Origin: Catonia carolina | Taxonomy: Eukaryota > Arthropoda > Insecta > Hemiptera > Achilidae | Length of the DNA: 64,000 nucleotides | Assembly (NCBI GenBank): GCA_035578175.1 | Contig: JAQMRL010000022.1 | Location: 3,170,001-3,234,000, forward strand | Reading direction: 5' to 3' | In this document: in pieces, positions 10,994 to 22,369 of the stretch | Layout: the number at the start of each line of letters is the position of its first letter | Position numbering within the stretch: position 1 is the stretch's first letter | The notes under the pieces: model-generated | The model's database searches: none | What the model was told of the DNA's origin: nothing | Seen by the model: the letters and a program-made list of their open reading frames with translations, nothing else | Made by a program: the position numbers and the translations under genes

Positions 10994-11222
10994 GACCGTA
11001 GCCGAGAATCAATTCTGAGACCTTCCATTCGTAGTGTACGGCGGATTTTAGTGCTTTAATCACTGGATTATGAAAGCGACTAATTTTTAATTTTGTTTAT
11101 TTTTTTTGAAAAGCCGGAAATGACTTGTTTATCAGGTAGTTACAAGAAAATTATTCCTGACGATCATGCAGTCCTAAAACGACGGCTAGTCCTCACGAAT
11201 AAAGTAAACTTCAGGCAATAAG
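10994..11222 (-). repeat. 229-bp tandem unit 2
   Basis: Aligns over its full length with 10765-10993 (period 229). The two units differ at many single bases, so the duplication is not recent. Confidence 0.8.
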
Positions 11223-13149
11223 TTTCAGAAATAACCAATTGTTCCGCATATAATATTGCCACATTTGAATTTAGCTGCAGTTCTAATAGCATGGACATCG
11301 ATGGGTGCCACTAGTTCATTACCAGAAATACGCCAATAGCCCTCCTTATCATCCTAAAGGTTGCTGGGTAGCAATGAACTGATAACGCAATATAAGTTGA
11401 CGATCGTCAGCGAGAGTAACACTGGACTATGCGGGGGTTGGAAGTGCTACTATATGTGCTTTTCTAAATACATCATAGCGACAGCTCTAACCATGCTAGT
11501 ATGTTGTAGTTTTGCGCTTACATTGATTTATTATGTTTACAACTATGTAGTTTTATAAACATCCCATTGTATTATTTATTGATTCTTAATAATTATCCTA
11601 AATATTAAACATTTATTCTAAATAAGCCATATAATACTAGGTCTAAGCTATAATTAGTATCCTTTTTGGTCACAGCAGTCAACTGAATTATTGCACTCTG
11701 ACATTTGTAGTGATAGACTACTTGTTAGTCCGTGAATTCCGTCGATGCGAGCTTATTATCGTGAGTAATACTAGTTTTACGGTAATTTAAAAATTTTATT
11801 GTATTTTTAGGGTTTTTATATTTCGTTACTTTCAGTAGGCTAAAGTTATGTTAAATTGTAATTGTCATTTGTGTGACGGGTCATAAACTGAATTTTATTA
11901 CTTAAGTGTTTGTGGTGGTTACATTTTGAGTTACACGCTTGATACATGTCTTATGCTTTCGGGTTGGCCGATGTAAGTAGGATAGACAGTATACTGTCCT
12001 CCGCATGATAGGCGCAATTGTCAACTTATAGCGCGTTACCAGTACTAAGGTATGGGTATTTGTCATTATTTATCAACTACCATTATAAAAATACTAACCC
12101 TGACTGACAAAGCAGACGGCAAAGGTAAAGGTTCCAGATAAGATTCCGGGGTAATTAGAAATTCTACAGTCAATTTCATGAAGTATAGGCTACACCAATT
12201 TAGATCCTAATGACCTAGATGTTAATGCAACTTTTATAAAAGTGTAAAGAAACTTTTTATCTGATTAATTAATCTTTAAAATGAAGTTGTTAAATTGAAA
12301 ATAGTATATACATTTTTTGTTAAAACATCATAAAATTAATACCGTACTATTTGTTACCTCTATAATTTATGCTATAATAGTGTTAATTAACTTACAATAT
12401 TAGTATATAAACAACTATAACGCTTGACAAAATAGTTTATGTTTTTAATTTTTAGAAGTATTACCTACAACGTTTCTTTTCATAAGAGAGGATAAAACAA
12501 AAGTAATTTTCTCTTACAACCCCATTTTTATAACTTGATTATTAAGAAAATTATTTTTTTAAAGAAGGTTAAAATTTCCCGTCACTCAAAAAAGAATGGA
12601 AAACAACTACAGTGAAAATCTCAGTTGAAATACCAAATGAGGAAACGAGAAACCCATCGCACCGACTCGAATTTAGTAAACAGTGCTGCTGTACACCCTG
12701 TTTCCTAACATGTCAGACCCCCCCCCCCAACCTTACCATCTGTTATGTTGTAATATAATAAAGATAGCCTAATACCAATGTACACAAGTATTTCAAAACT
12801 TCCATTAAACAGTTACCCCTCATTCTGTTTTGAAATTTATACATCAGTAACAGCTGCCGAGTTTTGAATTAATTTGTGATTTAGATTTATAGCAGTTTTT
12901 GTTTAATTTTAATTTACGGAAACAAATTTTCATTGACTTTAAAACTTTTATACTGCTACGCATTTTTCCACTACAACAATATTGTGTACAATATTTGTTT
13001 AAATCTGTTAAACTTCCAATACAGTACTTTTCCTTGCGATGATTTTTTTTAATGCAACAATTTTAATTTAATATATTATTTAATCACAAAATTTTACTTT
13101 TACCATTTTGAACAGATTTGTCGTTTGAATTTATTTTTCATTACGGATG
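11223..13149. other. Unassigned stretch
   Basis: No gene recognised. It holds an 11-base C run at 12718-12728. The 11280-11560 part is less AT-rich than its surroundings, but the 65-codon frame over it (11361-11558) has no recognisable features. Confidence 0.45.
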
Positions 13150-13321
13150 CCAGGCGCATTGGCGTAGTTGGTAACGTGCCCACCTCTCATCATGCGGTCT
13201 TGGTTTCGAATCCCATTCAGGCACGGCATATTTTAATACGTTACAAAAATCATTTCATCCTTCACCGCCTGCATTACCAGTAATTGCAGAACAGTCGGAC
13301 GTTAAACCAAAAAAAAAAAAA
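13150..13321 (+). mobile_element. tRNA-derived SINE (SINE2) with poly-A tail
   Basis: A tRNA-like head carries an A box (TGGCGTAGTTGGTAAC, near 13160) and a B box (GGTTTCGAATCCC, 13202-13214). The body holds ATACGTTACAAAAATCATTT and ends GGACGTTAAACC plus a 13-base A run (13309-13321). The tail half matches 18816-18925 and the very end resembles 62715-62760, showing a dispersed family. The head is not a working tRNA gene because no acceptor pairing or anticodon arm is evident. Confidence 0.85.
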
Positions 13322-14147
13322 TTCTTTACGGATATAGTTATGGGCAGTTCTTTTGTATTTGCAAATTTTATGTGTATTTTTTAAAATTTTAAGGGGAGAT
13401 TGCACGATTGTTTTATCTCAAAATTTCGATTTTTGGTTTTTATGTTTTTCAATAGTTTAGGCCTAGATCTACAAAAAAAAACATTAAATTACGTCAAAAA
13501 AACTTTTTACAAAAAAATTAAGTTTTTATCAGGTTTACACAGAAAAATTATCATATTACGAAGAACGAATATTTTTTCATAATTTTATACTGCTCGTTTT
13601 AGTGCCGAGAGAATTTTAGTTTTTAAAATATCTGCATCACGGTTTTTAATACTCTCAGCTGTTGTTTCAGCTTTGCAAACAACTGTTGATAGAAAATTTA
13701 CTTGTTTGTGTACATATTGTTTTTGATTTTTGTGCCTTCTTGTTTCTTACCTTTTCCCGTAAATTTAGATTTTTAACACTAAGGTACATTTTTCTCAAAA
13801 AGCAATAAACGTATCAGGCTGAAACTTTTATCAGTTAATTATCTTGCATAGCCATATGTAGTCTACCAACATTTCTATGACTTCCTCAGGTGCTCCAAAA
13901 ATAAGTAGTAATCTACGCAAAACACGTGGAAAACAATTTGTAAAAATTTTATGTTATTTGTAATATAAAAAAATGGTATGGTCCAAAGATTAAATTAAAA
14001 AAATGTCAGTAGCCCGAGAAGAAACCTGACACCTATAGTGTGTAAAGTTTTATTTCCCTATCTTTTACCAATCCTATGAAAAATGTACCTAAAAATAGCT
14101 AATTTAACATTAGCGGGATACAAAGTGCAGTCTACCCTTAAGTTGGG
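13322..14147. other. AT-rich stretch, no gene seen
   Basis: The 60-codon frame at 13400-13582 is low-complexity Lys/Phe-rich and not supported. Confidence 0.45.
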
Positions 14148-14330
14148 TCAACATCTTGGTTATTACCTACTAAATCGGGCTGAGAATCGGTGGGTTTAAA
14201 CTTGTAATAATTTTCCATACCCTGGCCGGGAAAGAAGATCAAATGTACAAGTAACAAAAAGCAATATCGAACCCGGGACCTCCGAATTGTAGCATAGCAC
14301 GCTAACAACTGAGCCATGGAGGTGACCAGT
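14148..14330 (-). mobile_element. tRNA-derived SINE (SINE2 type), minus strand
   Basis: The reverse complement has an A-box-like TGGCTCAGTTGTTAGCGTGC (from 14316 down) and a B box CGGGTTCGATAT (about 14278). The body ends AATAACCAAGATGTTGACCC near 14150, like the AATGACC-GTTGATGCGACG end of other copies. No tail A run is left. Confidence 0.72.
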
Positions 14331-14445
14331 ATTGTTTTATATTTTCGTTCATAAATATAGTCTACACGTGTATTCTATCATGTATACACATATTATTTTA
14401 ATAGCCCTCTAAGTAGTTTCATTAACATGTAAATTACTAACGTAT

Positions 14446-14790
14446 AGTTGTAATTGTTGTTGTTTTGGTCATTAGCCGAAAGGTTGGTGTGAACCTCTAG
14501 AGGCTTTACAAAGTAAAACGAGGAGTGAGGTGGTTTACAATTGCTTTCTTCACTGAGTATAAAAAATGCTTATCAGCATGCCAGGGCCTCTAAAATTATC
14601 TATCTATCCTGTAAATGACACCTTCACAGGGTCTGGCTGCATAACGAAATTCATTACTTTCAGAGGAGATAACTCTCACAAGTGTCCTTTACACCTCTTC
14701 TATTCTTAAATGTTTCAGCTTTATAATTGGCTGACCATGTAATCAGAAATAGAACTATTTTTTATAGCCCTGGAAAAACTTACTAACACA
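14446..14790 (-). repeat. Repeat B, copy 3
   Basis: A near full-length minus-strand copy. The plus strand begins with the reverse of the AAC-rich tail (TTGTTGTTGTTTTGGTCATT), then the small hairpin AGCC-GAAA-GGTT, CTCTAGAGGCTTTAC, and ends TATAGCCCTGG. Confidence 0.88.
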
Positions 14791-15302
14791 CTAATATCAG
14801 CATAGTTCCGTAGTAGTTGCATTAGTAAAAAATACACACTGAGAATAGTGTTAAAGAGAAGCATAAAATTAATCTTTTCGTGAACATGGGAAACCATAGT
14901 TCGTTAAAATTAATCTTCCTACCTTGAAGTTTTAATGAGTAAATTAAAATTTGTAAACAGGGTAATTACAACTTTGTAATAAGAAAAGTAACTTGGTATT
15001 TTAATATTTTATTGAAAGCAACCGGAAAATAAATAAAATGTAAATGAAAGGTTCAATTTTACTTCACTGCTCAACATTTACAAAACGGTTATACGTAAAA
15101 GAGAACAGATCCCTTTCTTTTCTAAAATCTCTATTATTTCTGCTTCAAAATCGAGATATGTAGTGACTTGTATACATAAATAGAACAGGGTAGAAGTTGT
15201 ACGAGTTTAGCAAGCAATAACCGAGCAATGAACCACGTACCTTACGTTAAAAGTCCTACCTACTGCAGAATTAAAATTTAAAAAACTAACATCAACATAC
15301 GA
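14791..15302. other. Unassigned stretch
   Basis: Nothing recognised. Confidence 0.4.
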
Positions 15303-15445
15303 CTGCCTCTGTGACTTAATGGTTACTTTGCTACGCTGTAAAATGAAAGTCCTGAAATCGATTCCCAGCCAGGGTCCAAAGTTTTATTACATGTTCAAAC
15401 GCACCGTTCCTTAACCTAAAGTAGTAGCTAGTGACCTAGCTGCAG
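15303..15445 (+). mobile_element. tRNA-derived SINE head, degraded
   Basis: A-box-like TGACTTAATGGTTAC and a B box GAAATCGATTCCC (15353-15365), followed by CAGCCAGGGTCC and a body ending near AGTGACCTAGCTG. The layout is that of the other SINE2-type copies; the tail is lost. Confidence 0.65.
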
Positions 15446-16544
15446 AGACGAAATGTAGACTAAAAATAAAGTACAGAATAAATCAAACTTTAAAAAAATA
15501 ACATACTAAAATAAAATATATCTACCATGAAACATGAAAAGTAGAGTGGTTATGTGGGTTACATATTATATTTATTTATTATTTTATAAAATTTTATTAA
15601 ACTTATTAACTTACTATGGGGGAAAAAATTTTCAACCGTTGTAGAAAATTTATATAAATTTACCGTGGTATGCATCAACTAAATGTTTTCAGCAATATAT
15701 TTTCTGATTTAATAAAACTTTTACTACAGTTCTATGACATAAATAATTGTTAAAAATGAGAGAGTCCTTAAATGAATAAATGGAAACAGGGTCTTGATCT
15801 AATCCAATAGAGGAACGGTTTTTCTTTAAATCAAGTAGTAAGAGACAAAAAGCTACTGTTTTAAAACCATTATTCAAAGTTTAAGTAAAAGGCTGGAAAA
15901 AGGAGATGAAATCCACATTATCTAAAAGAACGTAACAGTATCTATAAAATGAAAACAATATTTTAAGTACTACAATTTATTTTACAATAGTACTTTTTTT
16001 ATAAACAGAAGGGAATATAGAGGAATGTACCATTGATTTTTCTTGAGGTAAACTATACAGAAATATTTTTTCGAGAATTCAATTGAAGTATCTCTTATAT
16101 TATTACTATAGATTTTCTTCATTTATCAATAAAATTTACAAGGTTTTATGAAACAAAGAGTCATTGAGATAAAAGGTTATAAAAGAGATGAAATACGCAT
16201 TAAACTTAGAGGACATCACGACATGACAACTGGCTCCAACTGCAATTTTATGATGAGGCTTAAACTATATATGTTTTGAGATAATGGAAAATACTTTTAT
16301 ATAATGATGTCCGTACTTCTTGTAGATGTAGAAATCAGTAAGGATTTTCGTGAAGTTGTGGTACGTACTTCATGAGTACGTACATGAGTTCGTTATTAAA
16401 CATGAGTTCGTTATTACTCTAACGCTTACGATTAAAAGTCAACGAAATTAATCACTCAAAATATTCGCAAAAATGAAACGTTTTTATAAAGAGCCGTTTA
16501 CGCGGTAACTTATTTAAAAATATAGTCTTAAGAGCTCACTTGAC
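15446..16544. other. AT-rich stretch with short repeats
   Basis: No gene. At 16361-16383 there is a perfect 9-bp inverted repeat (GTACGTACT / AGTACGTAC), immediately followed by a 16-bp direct repeat CATGAGTTCGTTATTA (16383-16398 and 16401-16416). Confidence 0.5.
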
Positions 16545-17310
16545 TTTCTCTTGCCAATGCAAATAATGAATAATATAATCTAACATTAGTAATAAAACAT
16601 TAAAAATAAACAAAAAACTAACCTCAAAAAACATAACCTTATTTTAATAATGAGTAAATGATGCAAAATGAAAACCAACCTTATTTTGGCTAAATAATAC
16701 GGAAAATCACTCTTTGCCGCTAAATTAGGCTATGTAGAGAGAATGCTTATTTTAAAAGTTGTAGATCTTTTAATTTTTTATAATTATTCTATATAGATTT
16801 TTGTCGTAAAATAGATAGGTACTACAGTGAAATCTTTAACAGAAATTCACTATTACCGCTAAACTAAGTGTTATAACCAAGAATTTCAGCAGACATAACG
16901 CCTACCCTATCTTGTAGAGCATAACAAATTTAGTAAATGAGGCGATTTTTAAAAAATCGTAGGAGCCGTTTTTTAAGAAAGTCACAAAAAATTGAAAAAT
17001 GTCATGAATAAACTACTACTTCTGGTTGACCGATTTTTATAAAAATTTTCTTGTCGGGTCCGGTAGTAGTATCTAACTTAAGTTTCAAGTTTCAATTTCG
17101 TACGATGTTCCGTTCTTGAGATATTTTGTTCACATACACACTCACACACATATACACACAGAGACCAATCGCTAAAAACATGTTTTTTTTTCTTTTTTGG
17201 TTCAGAGATCTGAAAACGTGTAGTATATCCTGTGAAAACTTGCTTTCGAAAAATCAACAAAAAAACAATACTTTCCTTCCTATATGCATACAGGCAAATG
17301 AAAGTAAAAT
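16545..17310 (-). repeat. Repeat E, copy 1
   Basis: Homologous in reverse to 45660-46490 and to 31020-31745: shared words include GAAAATCACTCTTTGCC, TAGAGCATAACAAATTTAGT, CTGGTTGACCGATTTT and GGTCCGGTAGTAG. A CA-rich microsatellite (17131-17161) lies inside. Short open frames here are not conserved between copies. Confidence 0.82.
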
Positions 17311-18815
17311 CTATGAAATATTTTAATAATGTACAAATAATTTCCCCTATTACCGTTTAGGACTGTAAATAAAACGAATGAACACGTTTAAACTGATAAC
17401 TAATGAACACATATTACACTCTATGAAGTTATGTTTAAATAATGAGTAATAATTTACGCTGATTTGAATGGTACAAATACTAAAACACACAACCAATGAG
17501 AGATGAGAATACATAAATAGCAGACGAAAATTATAATTACAATAGAATAGTTAACAATTTAGTGAAAACCCAGATCATATTTCAACAAATTAAATTTTTA
17601 ACGGTTTATCATTGAAATACAGTACATCGTTTTTGTTTTACGAAATGTAACAGGTGAAACGCAATATTTTTACTTTAAACACGTTTAACTAGAATTACAC
17701 AGCTGTATCCATTATTTACCTTTGTATTATTTTAATGTACTCTCTGGAGTACCCTTTACAGCAGCTTGACCAACAATGGACAACTTTGGTGTTTTTCTTG
17801 TGTCTCATAAATCAACACTTTTTTAAATTCTCGACGCTTGACAACATTTTAAATGATTAATTACACAAAACAACGTTTACTTAGTTTTTTCTATCTTTTA
17901 TGTCATTATTAAATGTTTTAATGTTTTATTTCTATACAAAATAAGCAGATTTTGCAAAAAAACCAATGTAATGTAAATGAAATAAGGATTTTAATATTTT
18001 ATATTATATTATGGCATGAATTTTATTAGATACCACTACCATAATTATTTAAATGTAGTTCAATTTCAATTATTACATCGTGGACTTGTAAAAATTAATG
18101 ACAAAAATCAATAATTTAGCGTTGACATACTGTTGGAATCAAACAAATCAGTACCAAATCAAATAGGTTCCAAATATTTCTGTATGTGTTTTCATTAATA
18201 TTATAACATTATGTTACATTACATACGCTATACATTACAATTTATTTCATTATACAAAATTTAATATTACTTATTACACATAATAAGTTATTTGAAGTAG
18301 GGTAACAAAAAAATAATTGATCTTAACATAAGTAATCCTGACTGTAATTGAAGACTAAAAAATATTATCAAAAATTAAGGTTACCCGGAATGCCTATCTC
18401 CGTAATGTTAATGTAAGTACTGTTTTCTCAAAAACTATTACCTGTATCCTGTCCAATTTTTTTTGTTGTACTTTTCAGGGTATTCTACACCCACAGGATT
18501 AGTAGCATCTTTATATACTGTTAGGAAGGCAAGAAAATGTTTTTTGAAATTACTACTTTTGAAAATCATAATTTTTTGCTTATTAAGTAGAAAATAAATA
18601 CTCAAACACATTATTTTACTGTAATATTAACTCAGTACATAGCTTATGGTACAAAAACCTGTGCAAAAAAATGTCATTCACATCCGTTTGCAGTTGGCTG
18701 AGAAAATGTTCCTCATGTGTCAAAAATTGCTATTTACGGGAAACAAGGAAAAACATACAAGGACCTCATTATAAATACTGCAAAATAGTTACTTCTAATA
18801 CATTCTGGCATTTTT
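17311..18815. other. AT-rich stretch, no gene seen
   Basis: Only short random frames. Confidence 0.45.
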
Positions 18816-18925
18816 GCATACGTTACAGAAAATCATTTTATCCTCTATTGTACAAAATTTACACCCCAACGTCGTTGCTAATGACCGTTGTAGTTGATGC
18901 GACGTTATATAATTTTTTTTTAACA
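18816..18925 (+). mobile_element. SINE2 3' part, 5'-truncated
   Basis: ATACGTTACAGAAAATCATT matches 13232 onwards, and the copy ends GTAGTTGATGCGACGTTATA, as at 62719. No head is visible. Confidence 0.7.
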
Positions 18926-19078
18926 GTAAGAATTATTTACAAACAGTTTAACAAAAACTTTCAGTAAATGTGTTGATGATGAATAAAACTTGAAGAAGAC
19001 AGCACTCAGCAGCGTTGCTTCCATGTCATCGTTTGGTTATAGTTGATGAAGGGTTTCTTCTTGGTCCTGGTGACGTAC
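18926..19078 (-). repeat. Repeat A, copy 2
   Basis: Reverse complement of the 6040-6250 copy over about 150 bases. It lies directly between the SINE2 fragment and the tail of the Jockey element at 19079. Confidence 0.75.
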
Positions 19079-19301
19079 AATTTTTTTTTTTTTTTGTACG
19101 GATGAAGTGAATGAAGGTGTGAAAAGGAGCGAATGAAGACGTGATACTGATGATCTGTGTAACTGATGATAGAAAATTTATTAGATGATTAATTTTAGAT
19201 TAATGAGAGTTAGCAAGATTTAGATTATTAATAAATAAGAGTTGACAACCGCAATATAATTTTGTGTTTTTGATCTTAAAAGGATGGTTAAACATTTTAG
19301 A

Positions 19302-21371
19302 TCAGGTGAAACGGAATGGAAGATCTAATATTCTCGGCTTCTTGAGTCTTTGATGTTCAATATTGTCATCGAGAAGATTTATAGCCAAATGATTGGAATG
19401 AGTGTCCAACTTGGTTAAATACTTTTCACTCCGACTGCTAATTTCTTCTCCCACCGTAGGTATGCCCAGGTCATGATGGAGTACTTCATTAGGCACATAC
19501 CAAGGTGCACAGCATATAAGTCGAAGAAACTTCGATTGGAATCTCTGTAATATTTCTACATTAGATGTACTTGCTGTGCCCCAGAGTTCAATTATTCCAT
19601 AACTCCAAACTGGTTTTATCATCACCTTGTACAGTGTCAATTTATTTTCCAAAGACAACTGTGATCGCCTCCCAACAAGCCAATATAGTTGTCGTAATTT
19701 GAGTCCAAGTTGTTTCCGTTTGGTCCATATATGTTTTCTCCACGTCAATCGCCTGTCTAGATAGATGCCCAAGTATCTCACATCATCTGAATGTGGAATT
19801 ACGTTGTTGCGAAACGTTACTGGTGAACATGATTCTCGTTTCATCGTAAAGGTTACGTGTGCAGACTTCTGTTCATTTACTTTGATCCTCCATTTTTGGC
19901 ACCAGTCTTGAATGTCATTTAGATGTTGCTGTAGTTTTTCAGAAGCGTGGACTGGGGAGGCATCAGATGCAATAATAGCAGTGTCATCGGCAAAAGTTGC
20001 TGTTGTTACATGTTCATTTACAGGAATATCTGCTGTAAATAGCGTGTATAGAAAAGGACTTAAAATGCTACCTTGAGGTTCACCTGAACGAATTAGGTGC
20101 AAGGTCGATAACTCATCATCAAATTTCACTTGGAAAAAACGATCGGTTAAGAATGATTTTAGAATAGGAAAATAATTATGATCCAGGTTTAATTTAATTT
20201 TGTGTAGAAGAGCTAAATGCCATACCTTGTCAAAGGCCTGGGCTACGTCTAAGAAGACGGCTGAGCAAAATTCCTTTTTTTCTAAGGTATATCGAATTTG
20301 GTTAACTATCCGATGTACCTGTTCTATCGTAGAATGTTTTTCACGGAAACCGAATTGATGATCCGGGTAAACACTTTCTTCCAAAAAAGGTTTTAGACGA
20401 TCAAGTAGTAATTTTTCAAAAACTTTTGATGTGACGGATAGAAGACTGATCGGTCTATATGACGTAATTTCGATAGGTTCTTTGCCAGGTTTGAGAATCA
20501 TGACTATTTGGGCAACTTTCCATTGAGATGGAAAGCAACCCGTCCTTAGAATTGCGTTGAAAATGAATGTCAGGAGTAAAATTCCCTTCCTTGGGAGTTG
20601 CTTTAACACCTCACCGGTAATTAGGTCATAGCCAGGGGCTTTTTTGGAACTCAGGCGCTTTTGGATTGTAGTTATAACTTCAGCCGGAGTGAAAGATTTG
20701 ATAGGAGGTGATAGCTGAAATGGGGCTTCAAGATGTTCTAAAATGTCTTCTTCTAATTTTCGATCGACATCATCGTCGTGTGGACGGAAGACAGTGGACA
20801 GATATTCCGCAAACGCTTCCACTTTTTCTTTTGTGGTCCTAGCCCAATTTCCATCCGTTAGACGAAGAGGTGGAATTTGTTTCTTCGATCGTTTTATGTA
20901 TCTTGTAGCTTTCCATAATGAATAGTCAGTAGCTGCCGTTGGAGATAATTGAACCAACCTGTCTTGGAAATAATGATTACGCAGTTCTAGAAGCGTGTAC
21001 TTTAGATGTTGTGCTGCACGATTGAATCTTGTTTTGTCATCTGGGTGTCTGCTATGCTGCCAAATTCGACGTAATCTTCGTTTGTAGTTTATCAATTCTC
21101 GAATGGTAGCAGGACAACTGTTGTCATGAGTGTTTTTGTTGGCGTCTGTAGCTGATTTCCATGCGGCATTTTGCACTACCTTATTAAAATGCTCAACCGC
21201 TTCCTCAATCTCGTCTTGCGATTTTAATGATACATTTAGAATTATATTTTCGGTAACCAGACGCTTAAAGGAGGCCCAATCTGTGTTTTTGTTACACAGA
21301 ATAGGGAGTGTCTTCTTTTTTTGTAGTTTACAACCAACGCTAGCGATTATAGGAATGTGATCTGAGGACAA
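19302..21371 (-). CDS. Jockey-like ORF2, end of endonuclease plus reverse transcriptase
   Basis: The 689-residue frame starts downstream of an in-frame TGA at 21465-21467 that separates it from the rest of the endonuclease. It begins with the endonuclease SSDHIPIIASVG motif, whose SDH is catalytic in this nuclease family. It then shows KAPGYDLITGEVLKQLPRKG, YRPISLLSVTSKVFEKLLLDRL split around residue 305-325, FLDVAQAFDKVWH, SGEPQGSILSP and the active site FADD at residues 460-463 (bases 19983-19994). FADD in place of YADD occurs naturally in this group. The end reads RILDLPFRFT. No frameshift is visible inside. The apparent start is a TTG codon in mid-domain, so it is not a genuine initiator. 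An independent protein from this locus is unlikely. Confidence 0.88.
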   Translation of the reverse strand: MSSDHIPIIASVGCKLQKKKTLPILCNKNTDWASFKRLVTENIILNVSLKSQDEIEEAVEHFNKVVQNAAWKSATDANKNTHDNSCPATIRELINYKRRLRRIWQHSRHPDDKTRFNRAAQHLKYTLLELRNHYFQDRLVQLSPTAATDYSLWKATRYIKRSKKQIPPLRLTDGNWARTTKEKVEAFAEYLSTVFRPHDDDVDRKLEEDILEHLEAPFQLSPPIKSFTPAEVITTIQKRLSSKKAPGYDLITGEVLKQLPRKGILLLTFIFNAILRTGCFPSQWKVAQIVMILKPGKEPIEITSYRPISLLSVTSKVFEKLLLDRLKPFLEESVYPDHQFGFREKHSTIEQVHRIVNQIRYTLEKKEFCSAVFLDVAQAFDKVWHLALLHKIKLNLDHNYFPILKSFLTDRFFQVKFDDELSTLHLIRSGEPQGSILSPFLYTLFTADIPVNEHVTTATFADDTAIIASDASPVHASEKLQQHLNDIQDWCQKWRIKVNEQKSAHVTFTMKRESCSPVTFRNNVIPHSDDVRYLGIYLDRRLTWRKHIWTKRKQLGLKLRQLYWLVGRRSQLSLENKLTLYKVMIKPVWSYGIIELWGTASTSNVEILQRFQSKFLRLICCAPWYVPNEVLHHDLGIPTVGEEISSRSEKYLTKLDTHSNHLAINLLDDNIEHQRLKKPRILDLPFRFT

Positions 21372-21464
21372 ATCCAGGACCGATTTTACTCGAATAGAAT
21401 TTTGACTTATATTTTTGGTAACAAAAAAGTCGAGGAGATCCGGAATTCTGCGTCGATCAGTTGG

Positions 21465-21860
21465 TCAGTACGTTGGTTCACCCGTCGATAACAAGCCTAA
21501 ATTATGTTTTTGTACAACATTAAACAGAGTTCTACCCCTTGGATTACATAAACGAGAACCCCATGCCTGATTTTTCGCATTGTAATCACCTCCCGCAATA
21601 AATTTGTTACCTAAACTTTCAAAAAAAGTTTCAAATTGAGCGGCCGTAATGTGATGCCGCGGGGGAGAGTATAGCGCTGAAATTGTTACTTGTCCGCGCA
21701 CGTCCTCAATGACAATGTTTGTTGCTTGTAGATAAGGTGTTTCGAATTTTTGAAGTTCGTAATGTTTAATATTATTTTTTATTAATATAGCGGAGCCTCC
21801 ATGCGCCGTACCATCAGGATGATTAGTAAAGTATAGAGAATAACCGTTGCACCTGATGTA
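21465..21860 (-). pseudogene. Endonuclease portion of the same Jockey-like ORF2
   Basis: It reads GYSLYFTNHPDGTAHGGSAI, then DVRGQVTISALYSPPRHH, then GGDYNAKNQAWGSRLCNPRG (catalytic D and N of the nuclease), then STGEPTY followed by TGA where relatives usually have Trp before PTD. Beyond the stop the frame continues without a break (PTDRRRIPDLLDFFVTKN) into the RT frame. This is therefore one ORF2 with a single probable TGG-to-TGA change. The amino end of the nuclease is missing. Confidence 0.85.
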
Positions 21861-21870
21861 ACTCCTGTTA

Positions 21871-22369
21871 GTGAAAATAAATAAAAAACTCCTGTAACTC
21901 CTGTTATATAAATAAATTTAAAAAAAAAATACAATCCAGGATCATAATTTGGAAATCCCTCAACTGTTACATTTACAGCTGGTCTAATGCCAACTTAAAA
22001 ATTTTAAAGCAAAACAAAATTATGAATTTATCGTTTGTAATCCAAAAAGTAGATGTGTTTTTGCAAACTGGTAACGTTACCAAATAACGTAAGGATTCAA
22101 CATATTTTTAATATGTTTTTGGGATGAAAACTGCAAAAACCCCAACAAATTATACATCATTGGATGCACAAAACTCTGAATTTTAATAATGTGCAAAAAA
22201 ACTAGATAGCCTATGTGAAACTTTTAAATTTTCTCCGTTTCGGGTACCCTTAAAGTGAAAATGAAAATTATAAAATTAACACGTTTCAATTCTTTAGACC
22301 ATAACAATAAATTTGCTACAGTAACAATGTCACCGTAAAAAGTCTACCTTACTGCCATTTAAGGATACA
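21871..22369. other. Unassigned stretch
   Basis: No gene. A degenerate continuation of the downstream Jockey remnant may begin within the last 100 bases. Confidence 0.4.

Larger units (their letters stand above)
19079..21870 (-). mobile_element. Jockey-like non-LTR retrotransposon, 5'-truncated in the endonuclease
   Basis: Minus-strand element with the 3' end on the left: a T run (A tail, 19081-19095), a ~205-bp 3' UTR, ORF2 from 19302, and readable endonuclease sequence up to about 21865 (RSYIRCNGYSLYF). Upstream coding is lost. The words ACTCCTGT repeat several times at 21868-21911, suggesting a messy 5' junction. I could not find a convincing target duplication. It is a different subfamily from the 1-3 kb element. 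Confidence 0.9.

Noticed and set aside
10765..11222. CRISPR-like array
   Set aside because: Only two long diverged units without spacers; eukaryotic context.
12718..12728. C run as a regulatory or G-quadruplex element
   Set aside because: A single homopolymer run of 11 C; no repeated tracts to form a quadruplex.
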